Below, in pieces: positions 23,688-35,105 of a stretch of 64,000 nucleotides of DNA (the stretch's first letter is position 1; each line of letters begins with the position of its first letter). Position numbers and translations under genes: made by a program. Location of the stretch: NCBI GenBank assembly GCA_005408345.1, contig SEMN01000041.1, forward strand, positions 675,501 to 739,500, given 5' to 3'. Origin of the DNA: Macquaria australasica. Lineage: Eukaryota; Chordata; Actinopteri; Centrarchiformes; Percichthyidae. Below the pieces are notes generated by a model. The model saw only the letters and a list, made by a program, of their open reading frames with translations, made no database searches and was not told where the DNA came from.

Positions 23688-25592
23688 TTAAACACCAGGA
23701 CTGGTCTTGAGGACTTCCACTGGCTGGTAAGTCTCAAAATCTCTGCAGCCCTGTTGACACAGAACAAAGTAAACTTTCATTAAGTAACAACACGACACAG
23801 TTGAGAATCCTACAGTGTGAGTTTTTACTGATTCTTTATTATTATATTATTGATATTGTTCACCTTTATACCTTATAATACTACAAACTGTAATCAAACT
23901 GTACACCTGCTACAACCACTACCATTACTACTACTAATGCTACTGATGTTGGTAGTCCAGCAGCTACTAGGTATACTGCGACAAGTACTATTTTAACCAC
24001 TATTTTACTTGGATTGTGATCTTGTGTGTGTGTGTTGGTTCATACCTCTACCTCCTTCCTATTGGCCAGAGCCCTGATGACCATGACAGCAACGCTAAAG
24101 CTGACACACAGATTGAGAACGGCGAAGACTATCGTCACAATGTCCATGTCGGTCAACAAACGCTGATATAGACAGGAAATAAAAAAAGAAAGAAAAGAAA
24201 GAATTCAATTTGATTCAAAGAGGATTTAAACTGAAGTTCACTTAAAATTGTTAAAGTATTAATGATTTACTCGTACAAACAAATAGTGCAATACAGAGTT
24301 TCCTGCACCTTTTAAATGACATTGTACATTGTACAAGTATGATTGTGTTTAAGTTTAACACTGAAGGACAAAAACATTCTATACTTTTATCAGCAGCATT
24401 TTTGTCAACAAATCCCATTTAAAAAGGACAACTATGTATTGATCTGTGTATCAATTCTTGACAATAAGGAAAATATTGCATAAAACCAGCTTTATAAAAG
24501 CATGCTTACCTGTGTATAGTCTGCCACAGCTAGACAGTCGTCTTCATAGATAGCAGCATTATTGAACCTGCCACATATCCTGGCAACAGCGTCATCTTGC
24601 ATGTCTCTGATACACATCACAATGCCAAGAATAGAGACGGCGGATCCGACTATGTTCACAAGCACAGTGGAGTACGCCTGAGAGGAAACACTCCATTTAT
24701 TCCTTTGACTTCACACTCACAGTGTACGTTTTTACACAATCAATGAAGAATCAGCTCAACAACTTAAAATTCATTACAGTGATCTTTGAAGGCAGTGCGT
24801 AAAAGTGACCAGGGTGCTTATTCAGACATGAGACCGACGTGTTAAATAACATAAAGAGGGGTGCATGTCTGAAAGGGCCTTTAGTCTTTACTTACCAGAA
24901 ACATAGAGGGGAACCGGCCAACAAGAAGGGTCATGATTCCAGCTGCAATGCACTGAAGAGAGGACAGCAGACAGCTCAGTGACATCCATTAAAATGAATA
25001 ATACTGTTTCACTTGTTTTTTAAATTTTTTATTAGAACGAAAAATTTAAAAAATCTGAAAACTGATTTCTTTCCCCTCATAAAGCAAAGTTATTCTCTAG
25101 AATCAGTAGATGCCGTTATCTGGTAAAGCATTACAAAAACATCAGGAAAAATCCTGCTTTAGAACATTGTACTCTACAGTAATGTTAACAAAATAAATAA
25201 ATGATGTAAACTTTACCACACCACCCAGCCAATAAGCAACTCCCAAATGGGTAAAATCCTCAGGATGTAGACTCAATCGTCCTGGCCCAAGTCCAATGAT
25301 GAACAGGCCCACCATGATCTGTATAGTCTGTAAAAGATCCAAAGCAACACTTGAATAACTTCACATATTAAGACCATGACTTAATACTGCATCTCAATAA
25401 ATACATTTCTGTTTCTCTCACCCCAAGAGCTGAAACCACATCGCAATGCATGAGCCCCCTGTGCACTGAGCAGCACATCGGACTGTAGCAGAGAGTCCTG
25501 AGGATTTGGCACAACGGTGGAAGCATGCTCTCAAGGTCGGACGCCACCGTGATCACAGTCACTCCCTTGTCTTTGGCAACAGTGATGGACAT
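23688..25592 (-). CDS. CD20-like four-pass membrane protein, array copy A
   Basis: Six coding exons read from the minus strand: 25592-25422, 25327-25217, 24952-24896, 24677-24510, 24162-24046 and 23750-23688; 228 residues, all junctions phase 0, all GT-AG. The protein belongs to the CD20-like superfamily (MS4A/TMEM176), probably the fish tmem176l group. The cytoplasmic N-terminus has the array signature PPLCQILRTLCYSPMCCSV (residues 25-43). TM1 is about 60-76 (QIMVGLFIIGLG), TM2 about 87-107 across exons 2-3, TM3 about 115-136 and TM4 about 175-198; the TM3-TM4 loop holds two cysteines (ICGRF, DDCLA). The short cytoplasmic tail ends TSPGV. A non-coding 5' exon ends at 28401 (GTGAGT donor), pairing with an acceptor just above 25601. 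That 2.8-kb intron contains the Tc1 and LINE remains. Family proteins act in membrane signalling, trafficking or ion flux; the role of this one is unknown. Confidence 0.85.
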
Positions 25593-25647
25593 CTCTCAAA
25601 CCTGCAACATGGCGTGGAGATTTTAGGATGGATAGTTGATAAGATTT

Positions 25648-25651
<4 letters not shown>

Positions 25652-25680
<29 letters not shown>

Positions 25681-25681
25681 C
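25652..25681. repeat. AC microsatellite at the edge of the Tc1 element
   Basis: About 15 AC units directly abut the truncated left terminus of the Tc1-like element. Confidence 0.9.
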
Positions 25682-27154
25682 TGGTTTTTATTTATTTTAA
25701 TTATTTTCTACACTGTAGATTAATACTGAAGACATCATCAAAACTATGAAAGAACACACTCTTGGCATTCTCTCAATCAGCTTCATGAGGTAGTCTCCTG
25801 GAAAGGTTTTCCAACAGTCTTGAAGGACTTCCCAGAGGTGCTGAGCACTTGTTGGCTGCTTTTCCTTCACTCTGCGGTCCAACTCATCCTAAACCATCTC
25901 AATTGGGTTTAGGTCGGGTGATTGTGGAGGCCAGGTCATCTGACGCAGCACTCCATGACTTTCCTTCTTGGTCAAATAGCCTTTACATAGCCTGGAGGTG
26001 TGTTTGGGGTCATTGTCTTGTTGAAAAACAAATGATGGTCCCAGTAAGCGCAAACCAGATGGGATGGCATGGCGCTGCAGAATGCTGTGGTAGCCATGCT
26101 GGTTAAGTGTGCCTTGAATTTTGAATAAATCACCAACAGTGTCACCAGCAAAGCACCCCCACACCTCCTCCTCCATGCTTCACGGTGGGAACCACACATG
26201 CAGAAACCATCCGCTCACCTTCTCTGCGTCTCACAAAGACACGGAGGTTGGAACCAAAAATCTCAAATTTGGACTCATCAGACCAAAGTACAGATTTCCA
26301 CTGGTCTAATGTCCATTCCTTGTGTTTCTTGGCCCAAACAATTCTCTTCTTGTTGTTGTTCATCCTCAGTAGTGGCTTCTTTGCAGCAATTCGACCATGA
26401 AGGCCTGATTCGCGCAGTCTCCTCTGAACAGTTGATGTTGAGATTTGTCTGCTACTTGAAGTCTGAAGAATTTATGTGGGCTCTAATCTGAGGTGCTGTT
26501 AATTTGCGGTTTCTGAGGCTGGTAACTCTAATGAACTTATTCTCTGCAGCAGAGGTAACTCTTGGTCTTCCTTTCCTGGGGCAGTCCTCATGAGAGCCAG
26601 TTTCATCATAGGGTTTGATGGTTTTTGCGACTGCACTTGAGGATACATTCCAAGTTCTTGAAATTTTCCAGATCGACTGACCTTCATGTCTTAAAGTAAT
26701 GATGGACTGTCATTTCTCTTTACTGAGTTGAGTGGTTTGTGCCATAATATGGATTACAACAGTAGTCAAATAGGGCTATCCACTGTGTACTAACCCTACC
26801 TCTGCACAACACAACTGATGGTCTCAAACACATTAACAAGGCAAGTAATTCCACAAATTGACTCTTGACAAGGCACACCTGTTAATTCAAAACCATTCCA
26901 GGAGACTACCTCATGAAGCTGACTGAGAGAATGCCAAGAGTGTGCAAAGTTGTCATCAAAGCAAAAGGGGGCTACTTTAAAGAATCTAAAATATAAAACA
27001 TATTCTGGTTTGTTTAACACTATTTTGTTTACTACATAATTCCATGTGTTCTTTCATAGTTTTGATGTCTTCAGTATTAATCTACAATGTAGAAAATAAT
27101 TAAAATAAATAAAAACCATTAAATGAGGTGTGTCCAAACTTTTGACTGGTATTG
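25682..27154 (-). mobile_element. Tc1/mariner-type DNA transposon, inactive
   Basis: Inverted terminal repeats: 25682-25760 and 27040-27118 are near-perfect inverted copies (core TTTTCTACACTGTAGATTAA against TTAATCTACAATGTAGAAAA). The right end continues to GTGTCCAAACTTTTGACTGG, the typical outer tip of fish Tc1 elements. The matching left tip is missing and replaced by AC repeats. The interior encodes a decayed transposase on the minus strand. The element lies in the 5' UTR intron of array copy A, in the same orientation as that gene. Confidence 0.88.
25700..27000 (-). pseudogene. Tc1 transposase pseudogene
   Basis: Fragments of a Tc1 transposase are legible in different frames: WTLDQWKSVLWSDESKFEIF (first catalytic Asp, near 26290), VFQQDNDPKHTSR (second Asp, near 26020) and WPPQSPDLNPIE (catalytic Glu, near 25900). 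Between these the frame shifts around 26150, and an in-frame stop follows the Glu motif near 25889. Downstream protein text (RRVKEKQPTSAQHLWEVLQ) continues after that stop. The DDE residues survive but the gene cannot make an intact enzyme. Confidence 0.85.
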
Positions 27155-27156
27155 TG

Positions 27157-27162
<6 letters not shown>

Positions 27163-27224
<62 letters not shown>

Positions 27225-27240
27225 TAGATAGATAGATATA
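27163..27240. repeat. TA microsatellite with GATA tail
   Basis: About 30 TA units followed by four GATA units, immediately outside the right end of the Tc1 element. Tc1 elements target TA, so insertion next to a TA tract fits. Confidence 0.9.
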
Positions 27241-27249
27241 TAAAACACA

Positions 27250-27680
27250 CCTCTGAAGGTGGTTGAGAATGACCAAGCTAAGATCCTGTGGGACTTCCAG
27301 ATACAGACTGACAAACTGGTGATGGCGAATCAACCGGACATAGTAGTAGTGGGCAAACAACAGAAGAAGGCAGTAGTGATAGACGTAGCAATCCCAAGCG
27401 ACGGCAACATCAGGAAGAAGGAACACGAGAAGCTCGAGAAATACCAAGGGCTGAAAGAGGAGCTAGAAAAGATGTGGAAAGTGAAGGCAACAGTGGTCCC
27501 CGTGGTAATCGGAACACTCGGGGCTGTGACCCCCAAACTGGGAGAGTGGCTCCAGCAGATTCCAGGAACAACATCCGAGATCTCTGTCCAGAAGAGTGCA
27601 GTACTAGGAACAGCTAAGATACTGCGCAGGACCCTCAAGCTCCCAGGCCTCTGGTAGAGGACCCGAGCTTGAAGGAGGAA
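27250..27680 (+). mobile_element. LINE fragment with endonuclease-like C-terminal ORF
   Basis: An uninterrupted plus-strand frame of 132 codons (27259-27657) ends in ILRRTLKLPGLW and a stop. I recognise it as the C-terminal end of a very common fish non-LTR retrotransposon polyprotein. NQPDIVVVGKQQKKAVVIDVAIP fits a PD-x(n)-D pattern of restriction-like endonuclease domains, shown here as residues about 28-50. It lacks the reverse transcriptase region, so it is a 5'-truncated copy. The intact frame suggests fairly recent arrival. It lies antisense inside the first intron of array copy A. Exact clade not determined. Confidence 0.7.
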
Positions 27681-27715
27681 TAGACCGCCCACAGGGGCGA
27701 CTGGGGAATTTTTTT

Positions 27716-28070
27716 ATGCAGACACAAAACGACTACAGACACAAAACAACTAAAAAAAGAGACGCAGAACAACTAAAAAGAAACACAAAACTAAAAAGAG
27801 TTACAAAACGACTAAAAAGAGACGCAAAACAACGACAAAGAGACACAAAAAAACTAAAAAGACATGCAAAACGACTACAAAGAGAAACAAAACAACTAAA
27901 AAGACATGCAAAACGACTACAAAGAGAAACAAAACAACTAAAAAGACATGCAAAACGACTACAAAGAGACACAAAACAACTAAAAAGACATGCAAAACGA
28001 CTAAAAAGAAACACAAAACAACTAAATAGAAATACAAAACAACTGAAAAAAAAAAATGCAAAACGACCAC
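27716..28070. repeat. Minisatellite, about 40-bp unit (ACAAAACAACTAAAAAGACA type)
   Basis: Units alternate ACAAAACAACTAAAAAG and ACATGCAAAACGACTACAAAG, with three to four well-conserved roughly 54-bp higher-order copies between 27840 and 28000 and diverged copies outside. Long Lys/Arg-rich and Val/Phe-rich open frames on both strands are by-products of the repeat. Confidence 0.85.
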
Positions 28071-28639
28071 AAACAGGGTTTTTTTTTCAGTTGGAGCGGA
28101 TGACGTTCAGTTTCCCAGAAAGTGCTGCCTACACTTCCTCGGAGTCATGAATGTCGACCAACAACACACACAAACACACACATGAAAAAAACAGTTCGAA
28201 ATGGTCAAATAAATCTAATAAAATGTCAATTTGTTAACATTCTGTCCAGCTTGCCTTAACTCGCCTCTCTCTTGCAGACCGTAAAAAACATGATCATCAT
28301 TAAGTCCATATCACCCAGTTCAGAGCTCAATAAACAGGTTGCCTCATTATAAAGTTCTCATTATTATGAATTATTGAGTTTTTGAGTGCAGAGGACTCAC
28401 CTGGCTCGTGGATACAGTCTCCCTCTAACTGTGACAGTCTGGTTCTTGCTGTTAAGTACTCTTCTGCAGGGGGAGTTCAGTCAGCAGCACAAAAAAACAA
28501 AACCCTGATACTTCCTGTCGCCCATCTGATTTCTTCAAAATAAAAGCGTCATTACCAACAGGATGTCTCTTTAAAATGTATTTTGTCCCCCTATAATAAC
28601 AAATAATTAGCAGTGGCAGAAGAAGACGTAGTTAAATCC

Positions 28640-28760
28640 TTTACTTGAGGAAAAGTAGCAACACCTCAATATAAGTAACAGGCCTGAAATCAAAATTGTA
28701 CTTATTTTTACTTCAGTATCAAAAGTATAAAGGACAATACTTCCCTCAGATAATGGGGTA
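28640..28760. repeat. ACTTAAGTA-type MITE fragment
   Basis: GTAGTTAAATCCTTTACTTG followed by AGTAGCAACACCTCAATATAAG and TATCAAAAGTATAAAGG matches one end of the family described at 5147-5900. Confidence 0.55.
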
Positions 28761-29421
28761 CAAGTTGTACAAAACACAAAACTGTAATTATAAATACACA
28801 TAAACACTTTATGTCTCTATAAATAGGCCAGACAGCTACCATTCATTCTGTGTAACATGATTGGTGGTAATATTTGTACTTTTAAAATGGCAGTTTGGGA
28901 CAATAGAGGATCGGGTACCAAATAAATGTGTTATTTTTAACATTTTTAAAATTACTCGCTTTATTTATTAAGATACATGTCAAAACTGGATATCTACTCT
29001 TGCCACCAAACATCTTTGAATCTAAAAAAGAAAAAAAAAGAATATATATATTATTTGCTGAAAATGACAAGTCTGTACAGTAGATTACAAAGAAGATTAG
29101 AAAACAGTATAATAACAAAGTATAACTGCTGCTCAGTGTGTTTAATGGTGTGGAAAGTGTTGCTTGTACTGTGCATCCAACCATGTTGTGTGGGATCACT
29201 ACTTAAGTGTCCTAAAAGCTCTAGTACAGATTTTGGTGCCTTAAAAGGTCAGTACACCTAAAATATAAAAACATACACTTCCAGTTACCCGTGATGGCAT
29301 CTATGCACGTAGTTTTAGTTTTATCTGCTGAGATTTTGAGATATCCAGCCTCCCCAACTCAACTGACATGAGGGGAATTTCATTTGTGAAAAATTACAAC
29401 TGAAAAACCAATTTACATGTT

Positions 29422-29427
29422 TTTATT
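29422..29427 (-). terminator. Poly(A) signal AATAAA for array copy B
   Basis: AATAAA on the minus strand about 195 bases beyond the stop codon at 29623. It is the first canonical signal found downstream; a second lies about 15 bases away. Confidence 0.4.
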
Positions 29428-29622
29428 CAAGCAAGTTTATTTAAAAGAAATGATTCACAAGAAGATAAAAAAAACTTTAACACACACACACGGATCAGGG
29501 TAGTGTCCTTGTGATATAAAGCAGTTTTGATTACTTTAAGCAAGTGTGTGTAATAGCACATGTATTACAGTGAAGTTCTGCTTATTCATAGTCATGCATC
29601 CATGTGTTGAGCTGAAATGATT

Positions 29623-32205
29623 TTAAGCACCAGGACTGGTCAGGAGGACTCCCTTCAACTGTGGCCGCTGATCTTCAACATGTTTGCCACCCTGTTTGCA
29701 CAGAAACAAAAACTTTAATGAAGCAAAAACAGCGTGACTCTTCACTGCAAGTATTAAAAACTGCACCAGAAATTCAGATGCTAGTACTTTCATCCCTACT
29801 ACAGCAGCTATTAACCAGCTGCTATTACTGCTCCTACTAGCTTACTAATACTCTGCGTCACCTTTGTAAATATACCACCCAGCCTTCCTCTAATTCATGC
29901 GTGCGTACCTCTTCCTTTTTCATCACACTGGTCAAAGCTGTGATGCCCAGAATAGCAAACCTAATATTGACACAGAGCTGAAGAACAGCCATGGCGATCA
30001 GCGTGATGTCCATGGACGTCAACAAACTCTGATAGATGAGAAATCAAAACATTTTTAAAATTCATTTCAATTAAAAAATATTTAAACTAATATTTGAACT
30101 AATTTTCACAGTTGCAATTCAGTGCAGAGACACTTACAAACTGCCAAACTAGTTGCCGTTTACTGTATGATTGCAGTGGTGGGATGTAACTAAGTAGATT
30201 TACTCAAGTACGGCACTTAACTACAAATTTGAGGTACTTTACATGAGTATTTCCACTACATTTCAGATGGAAATATTGTAGTTTGTAATTATTTGACCGC
30301 TTTAGTTACTAGTTACTTTACAAATTAAGATTTTTGCATCCAAAACATATGAAGTGCTTTAGAATATGATGCTTTGTTAAAAAATTAAAGCCGACAACAG
30401 TACAGACAAGTAGAGCTGAAATAATGAGTTGATTAACTGATTAGTTGATTGGCAGAAAATTAATTGGCAACTATTTTGATAACAGTTTTATTTCATGGTT
30501 CCAGCTTTTCAAATGTGAGGATTTGCTGCTTTTTCTTTTTAATTATTTTATTAAATTTAATTTATTCTTATTATTATTACAGCATTTCTCACTATTTCTC
30601 ACTATTTTTACAAACCAAATAATCAATCGATTCATCAAGAAAATGATCAGCAGATTGATCCATAATGAAAATAATCATTAGTTACAGTCCATTATAAAAC
30701 ACTTAGCGCCACGTCAGCCAACTACATCATTAAAATCCTGCTTTTACATTAATGAATGAGTAATAATAATCTAATGATATAATATATAATAATATAACAG
30801 TCACAGGGGACATTTTTCTGCATTGAGTACTTTTACTTTTAACACTTTAAGTACATTCTTTACTCACATACTTCTACTTAAGTAACATTTTCAATGCAGG
30901 ACTTTTACTTGTATTTTACTTGAGTATTTTACAGTGTGGTATTAGTACTTTTACTTAAGTAAAGGCATAGATATCTATGAGTAAAGGCTCTGAATACTTC
31001 TACTTTTAAATATTGTATCTCTTGTATCGATTGCCAGTATTTTTAAACTTTTATATTGTAAATCTTTTTACCTTGTTGTATTTTTATTTCACTGTAAAGC
31101 ACATTGAAATGTCCTGGTGTGTGAAATGTGCTACACAAATAAAGTTGCCTTGCCTTCCACCACTGTATGATTGTGTTTTCCAGTTTAACTTTAGAAGTAT
31201 GCTTACCTGGGCAAAGAGCGCCACTTTTCTGCAGTTGTCACTAGAATGGACAGCATGTTTCCTGCTGCGTTCACACATCCAGAGGACAGAGGCATTTCCC
31301 AGGTCTATGGCATACAGCACGATGCCAGTAATGGCAAAGATAGCTCCAGCAATGTTCATGAATACAGTGAAGCCCACCTGAGAGAGAAAGATCCAGATTC
31401 ACTTAAAAGACCAGTTCAAGCTGTATTTGATAATGTTTTGCATTTCAACTAAAACAGAAGACACATTATCCTATTTACAGTGCAGTGCATATTTCCTTTA
31501 ATTAGTCAATGGAGTTTGTCGCGCTCAACTTACCAAGCAGCGAGAAGGGAACTGTCCGGCCAAAATGGACATGATTCCAGTTACAATGAACTGATGAGAG
31601 GTCAGCAGACAGCTCATATCAGTGACAATCAAGCAGAACTATTGTATTTGTTTACCAGTAATGTTACCAGGAATTATTATCATAAAATAATCTTGTTCTC
31701 TTGTGTCCTCTCACAGTGGAACTTCCTGCATGTGTAAAAGTTTTGGTAAACACGTCACATAACACAGCTAACACAGCTAAACACATTACATTAATAGGCT
31801 CTAATGCAATTTTTTTTACCACAGCACCCAGCCAGTAAGCAGCTCCCAAGCTGGTCAAATCTCCAGGATTTGTGCTTGTTCGTCCCGGCCCAAGTCCAAT
31901 GTTGAACAGGCCCGTCATGATCTGAACGGTCTGCAAAAGACTCAAAACAATTAAATCACATTGTCTTATACTGAACATCGTAAGACCAGCAGTTAATAGC
32001 AGTATGAGAATACATTTATTTTAATTCCTCTCACCCCAAGAGCTGTAGCGAGACTAGTCTGCATCAGCCCCTGGTATACCGAGCAGCACTCTGGACTGTA
32101 GCAAAGAGCCTTGAGGATTTGGCACAGTGGCGGAAACATGCTCTTAATGTCAGCTGCCACGGCGATGACCGTCACTCCCTTGGTTTTGATGACAGGTTTG
32201 GGCAT
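29623..32205 (-). CDS. CD20-like four-pass membrane protein, array copy B
   Basis: Six coding exons: 32205-32035, 31930-31820, 31590-31534, 31377-31207, 30028-29909 and 29691-29623; 232 residues, all phase 0 with GT-AG ends. The exon lengths (171, 111, 57, 171, 120, 69) are almost those of copy A, and the N-terminal PPLCQILKALCYSPECCSV and tail TSPGA show they are close paralogues. TM1 about 60-76 (IMTGLFNIGLG), TM2 about 87-107, TM3 about 115-136 (AGAIFAITGIVLYAI), TM4 about 176-199. The TM3-TM4 loop has two cysteines (WMCERS, SDNCRK). The start Met lies in MPKPVIKTKG after an acceptor near 32228; a non-coding first exon probably ends at 33037 (GTAAGT donor). A poly(A) signal on this strand lies at 29422-29427. 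Intron 4 (30029-31206) is filled by MITE and LINE-tail repeats. Function within the superfamily unknown. Confidence 0.85.
30170..31010. repeat. ACTTAAGTA-type MITE with a second repeat nested inside
   Basis: The left end GGGATGTAACTAAGTAGATT and right end TTACTTAAGTAAAGGCATAG are inverted-repeat-like. Inside, 30410-30690 is a piece of another family (AGAGCTGAAATAATGAGTTG ... AATAATCATTAGTTACAGTC) matching 63324-63625. It fills intron 4 of array copy B. Confidence 0.65.
31030..31160 (+). repeat. LINE-type 3' tail
   Basis: GTGAAATGTGCTACACAAATA followed by AAAGTTGCCTTGCCTT is a typical fish LINE 3' end with a short terminal repeat (GCCTT). No coding part is left. It sits about 45 bases from exon 4 of array copy B. 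Confidence 0.55.
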
Positions 32206-32350
32206 CTTCACACTCCTGCAGACACACCTGAAACATAAAATAGGAGATTGGTTCAGCGGTGGGAACGTGGTTCCTCTTGACCAAGTCTGTCCTCTTGAAT
32301 TATGGTACTTTTGACTCGAGGTTGAAGCTCTTAAGTCGCTCATTTTGTTT

Positions 32351-32351
<1 letters not shown>

Positions 32352-32397
<46 letters not shown>
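32352..32397. repeat. GT microsatellite
   Basis: About 23 uninterrupted GT units, 120 bases upstream of the acceptor of coding exon 1 of array copy B. Confidence 0.95.
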
Positions 32398-32399
<2 letters not shown>

Positions 32400-33242
32400 G
32401 GTGGGTGTTTGCAGAGGAGAATGGGTCAGCGTATGAATGTGTTAAAGTCTCAGCACCCAGCAGAGCAAACAGAGAGTCACTGGTATCGATCAACAACCCT
32501 ATCAAATCCAAATATGCAGATGTATTACGCCTGTGGTTTATGCTATAAGGCAGCGAGATTATACTTATTGTCCCTTACACAAAAAAACCCCCACATTGCT
32601 TGAAGTTCTTTTATTTGGTAATTCTAAAATATGCAGCAGAGGCTTTAACTGCCAAAGTAAAAGCATAGTTTGTTTCAGCTTTATACCTACATCATAAATT
32701 TTCTCTGAGGAGGTGTCTATGTATTTGTCACATTGTCATAAGGTGTACTTTTATGACATTAAAATATAGCACAGTCTGAATCTATTGAACCTTTTGTAAA
32801 ATAAATGTAAGTTTCATCATCTGGAGGCTGGATGTTTAGTTTTTCCACTTTCTCAGATATCCCAAACTCATCTCTCTCTCACAGACCACAGAAACAATTT
32901 AACATAATTCAGTTTTGGCGACCTTTACCATTAAAACAATATGTATATCCAGAACACCATGTTCAGAGCTCACTCAACATGATGTCTCCTTGTAAAGTAC
33001 ATCATTGTGAGTCATGTGTTTCTGCAGAAAACTTACCTATGAATGACTCTATGCTGTAATTGCTTCAGTCTGGTTCCTCTGAAAGAAGCCCCTCAGGTCA
33101 TTTGGCAGCAAAGATGTTACTTCCCGTAAGACCATTCAATTCTTTTCAGAATAAAAGCCCCATTTCCACAAAAAGCAAATAATCAGAGGTGCTGGGAGAA
33201 GCAGTCAGCATCAAAGGTAATAAGAGTCATTGTGAGAAAGCA

Positions 33243-34022
33243 CCACAGGTGGGACCAAGTCATTGTTTTGCAAGTCACAAGTAAGGTCCAAGTCAAGAAG
33301 GGCAAGTTCCAAGTCCTAAACTTTGGGTTTTGAGTCTTAAACAAGTCATTATGTGCACTTCACCAAATGTAATGCCATTTTAACAACAGATTAATAATAT
33401 ATTAAATTTAAACAAATCATGAATGCATATGGGTGGCTGTGGCTTAGGAGGTAATCCCAGGGTTGGTTTGTTGATCCCCGGCTCCTCCTATTCACGTGAC
33501 CTTGGGCAAGACACTGAACCCAAAGTTGCTCTGGATGGAGGCCAGCACCTTGCATGGCAGCTCTGTCGCTATCGGTGTGTGAATGTGTGTGTGAATGGGT
33601 AAATGTGACCAATCTGTAAAGGGAACTGTTAATGTTGAAAAGCGCTATATAAGTGAAGTCCATTTACCATTTTTAAAATTTGTATTAATTTGTTAAAACA
33701 AGTTTGTTAGAACGAGTGCAACTGAACTTAATCATTAAAAAAACTACAATATTGCACTATATATAGCACGATAAACCAGTACCACAACAGAATGAATTTT
33801 GTATGTTTCTGTCCTGTCTTGTTGTATTTAAATAACACACTTTTTCATCTTTGGGTTCAGGGGGAAGGTATCAAGTATTTTCAAGTCAAAAGGCTCAAGT
33901 CCAAGTGAAGTCATTGGTGATAAAGTCCAAGACGAGTTGCAAGTCTTCTTTGATTTTGTCAAGTCGTTTGTGACTCGAGTCTGGTTCGAGTCCAAGTCAT
34001 GTGACTCGAGTCCACACCTCTG
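33243..34022. repeat. CAAGTC-rich teleost MITE, split by a SINE-like insert
   Basis: The left end CACAGGTGGGACCAAGTCAT and right end ATGTGACTCGAGTCCACACC carry many CAAGTC words and are characteristic of a known type of fish non-autonomous element. The insert at about 33425-33675 is unrelated. Confidence 0.65.
33425..33675 (+). repeat. tRNA-related SINE-like element
   Basis: It contains GGTGGCTGTGGCTTAGGAGG (A-box-like start), TTGATCCCCGGCTCCTCC (B-box-like), CCTTGGGCAAGACACTGAACC and ends GCGCTATATAAGTGAAGTCC plus CATTTACCATTT. I recognise this as a common fish short interspersed element. It lies inside the CAAGTC-rich repeat and so is younger. Confidence 0.65.
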
Positions 34023-34559
34023 GAAAGCACAACATTTCCCTTTGAAATGGAGGAAATGCAGTGGACAAGCACAAAGTATTGTGTATAATTATATTTTATA
34101 TTGTGTATAGATCAAAATTTGCACACAAAGTTTTAATTTTTAATTCAGACAACAACATAGGTCTGCAGATCCGCAGGCTCATTATTTCAGTGGCTTGAGG
34201 TGTCTTTTTTTCTTTGAATTCATGATGCAAAATAGCTTTAGATTCAGTGGCTAATCATGTGTTTTGTGAACACACCTTTTTTTTACATTTACATCCCTTT
34301 TCTTTACTTAGAACATGGTATAAATTTCATAAAAGCTTGCCCATTCAAATTCATACACTTCCCTGGTGCTGGGTGTCTGGACCGTGTCAGTCTTGCTGCA
34401 TAGTGCACATGTATCAGGGGAACATCTCTCTAAAGATGCAGGGATTCATGGCGGGTCATCTCAATCTCATACAGTAACTATTAATAATGTTTCTCATGAC
34501 ATGATGTTGTCCTGTAATTGTGGCCTCGATGCCTCTATGTTTTCGCTCACAGAAGTTTG

Positions 34560-35105
34560 ACAGTTCTTCCTGGCAGCGTTGGAGGGTCCAGGAGTCTTAT
34601 TTCACCACAATCTGATTTGAACCAGCTCCGAGCCGCTGGAACAGTCTGACAGAGGATCTGAGAGCAGCTGGAATATTAAAACCTACCTCTTCAGCCTGTT
34701 TTTTAATCTACTTTGTCTTATTCAACTACTTTAATGTATGATTTGCAGTAAAATCTTATTCTATTTTAATTTCTGTTTATTATTATTAATATTATCATAT
34801 GCATATATTTTTTAATCCCTCTTATTGTTTTTATCCCTTTGTTTGTTTTTGTGTTTTTAATCTATTTTATCTAGTTTTTAGTCTAGCTTTTATTTAACTC
34901 TATTTATTGTATCTTAATTTTTCTTTATTATTGTTTTTATTATTATGGCAATTTTTTCGCGTGCATTGGTCCCAAATTCTTAAATTGTTTTTTTGTTTTT
35001 TTTTGTTACAGTCTACACTTGTTCTGTCTTATTATCTTATCATCTTTGAACTGCATTAACCTGTATGAAAGGTGCTATACAAACCAAGTTTGATTGATTG
35101 ATTAA
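34560..35105 (+). repeat. Truncated LINE 3' region ending in (TTGA)n
   Basis: It begins near CAGCGTTGGAGGGTCCAGGA with a short decayed coding-like part (GCCGCTGGAACAGTCTGACA). It becomes very T-rich and ends AGGTGCTATACAAACCAAGT followed by TTGATTGATTGATT. This is the normal shape of a 5'-truncated fish non-LTR element. No intact frame. Confidence 0.6.

Noticed and set aside
27716..28150. 144-codon Lys/Arg-rich open frame and opposite-strand Val/Phe-rich frames
   Set aside because: They are translations of a minisatellite; no start context, domain or splice sites.
31993..32511. 172-codon frame starting upstream of array copy B
   Set aside because: The first part translates an intron with the GT microsatellite; the real exon starts after the acceptor near 32228, with Met at 32205.
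33425..33500. Possible tRNA gene
   Set aside because: Only box-like words remain and no cloverleaf can be drawn; a tRNA-related SINE explains it.
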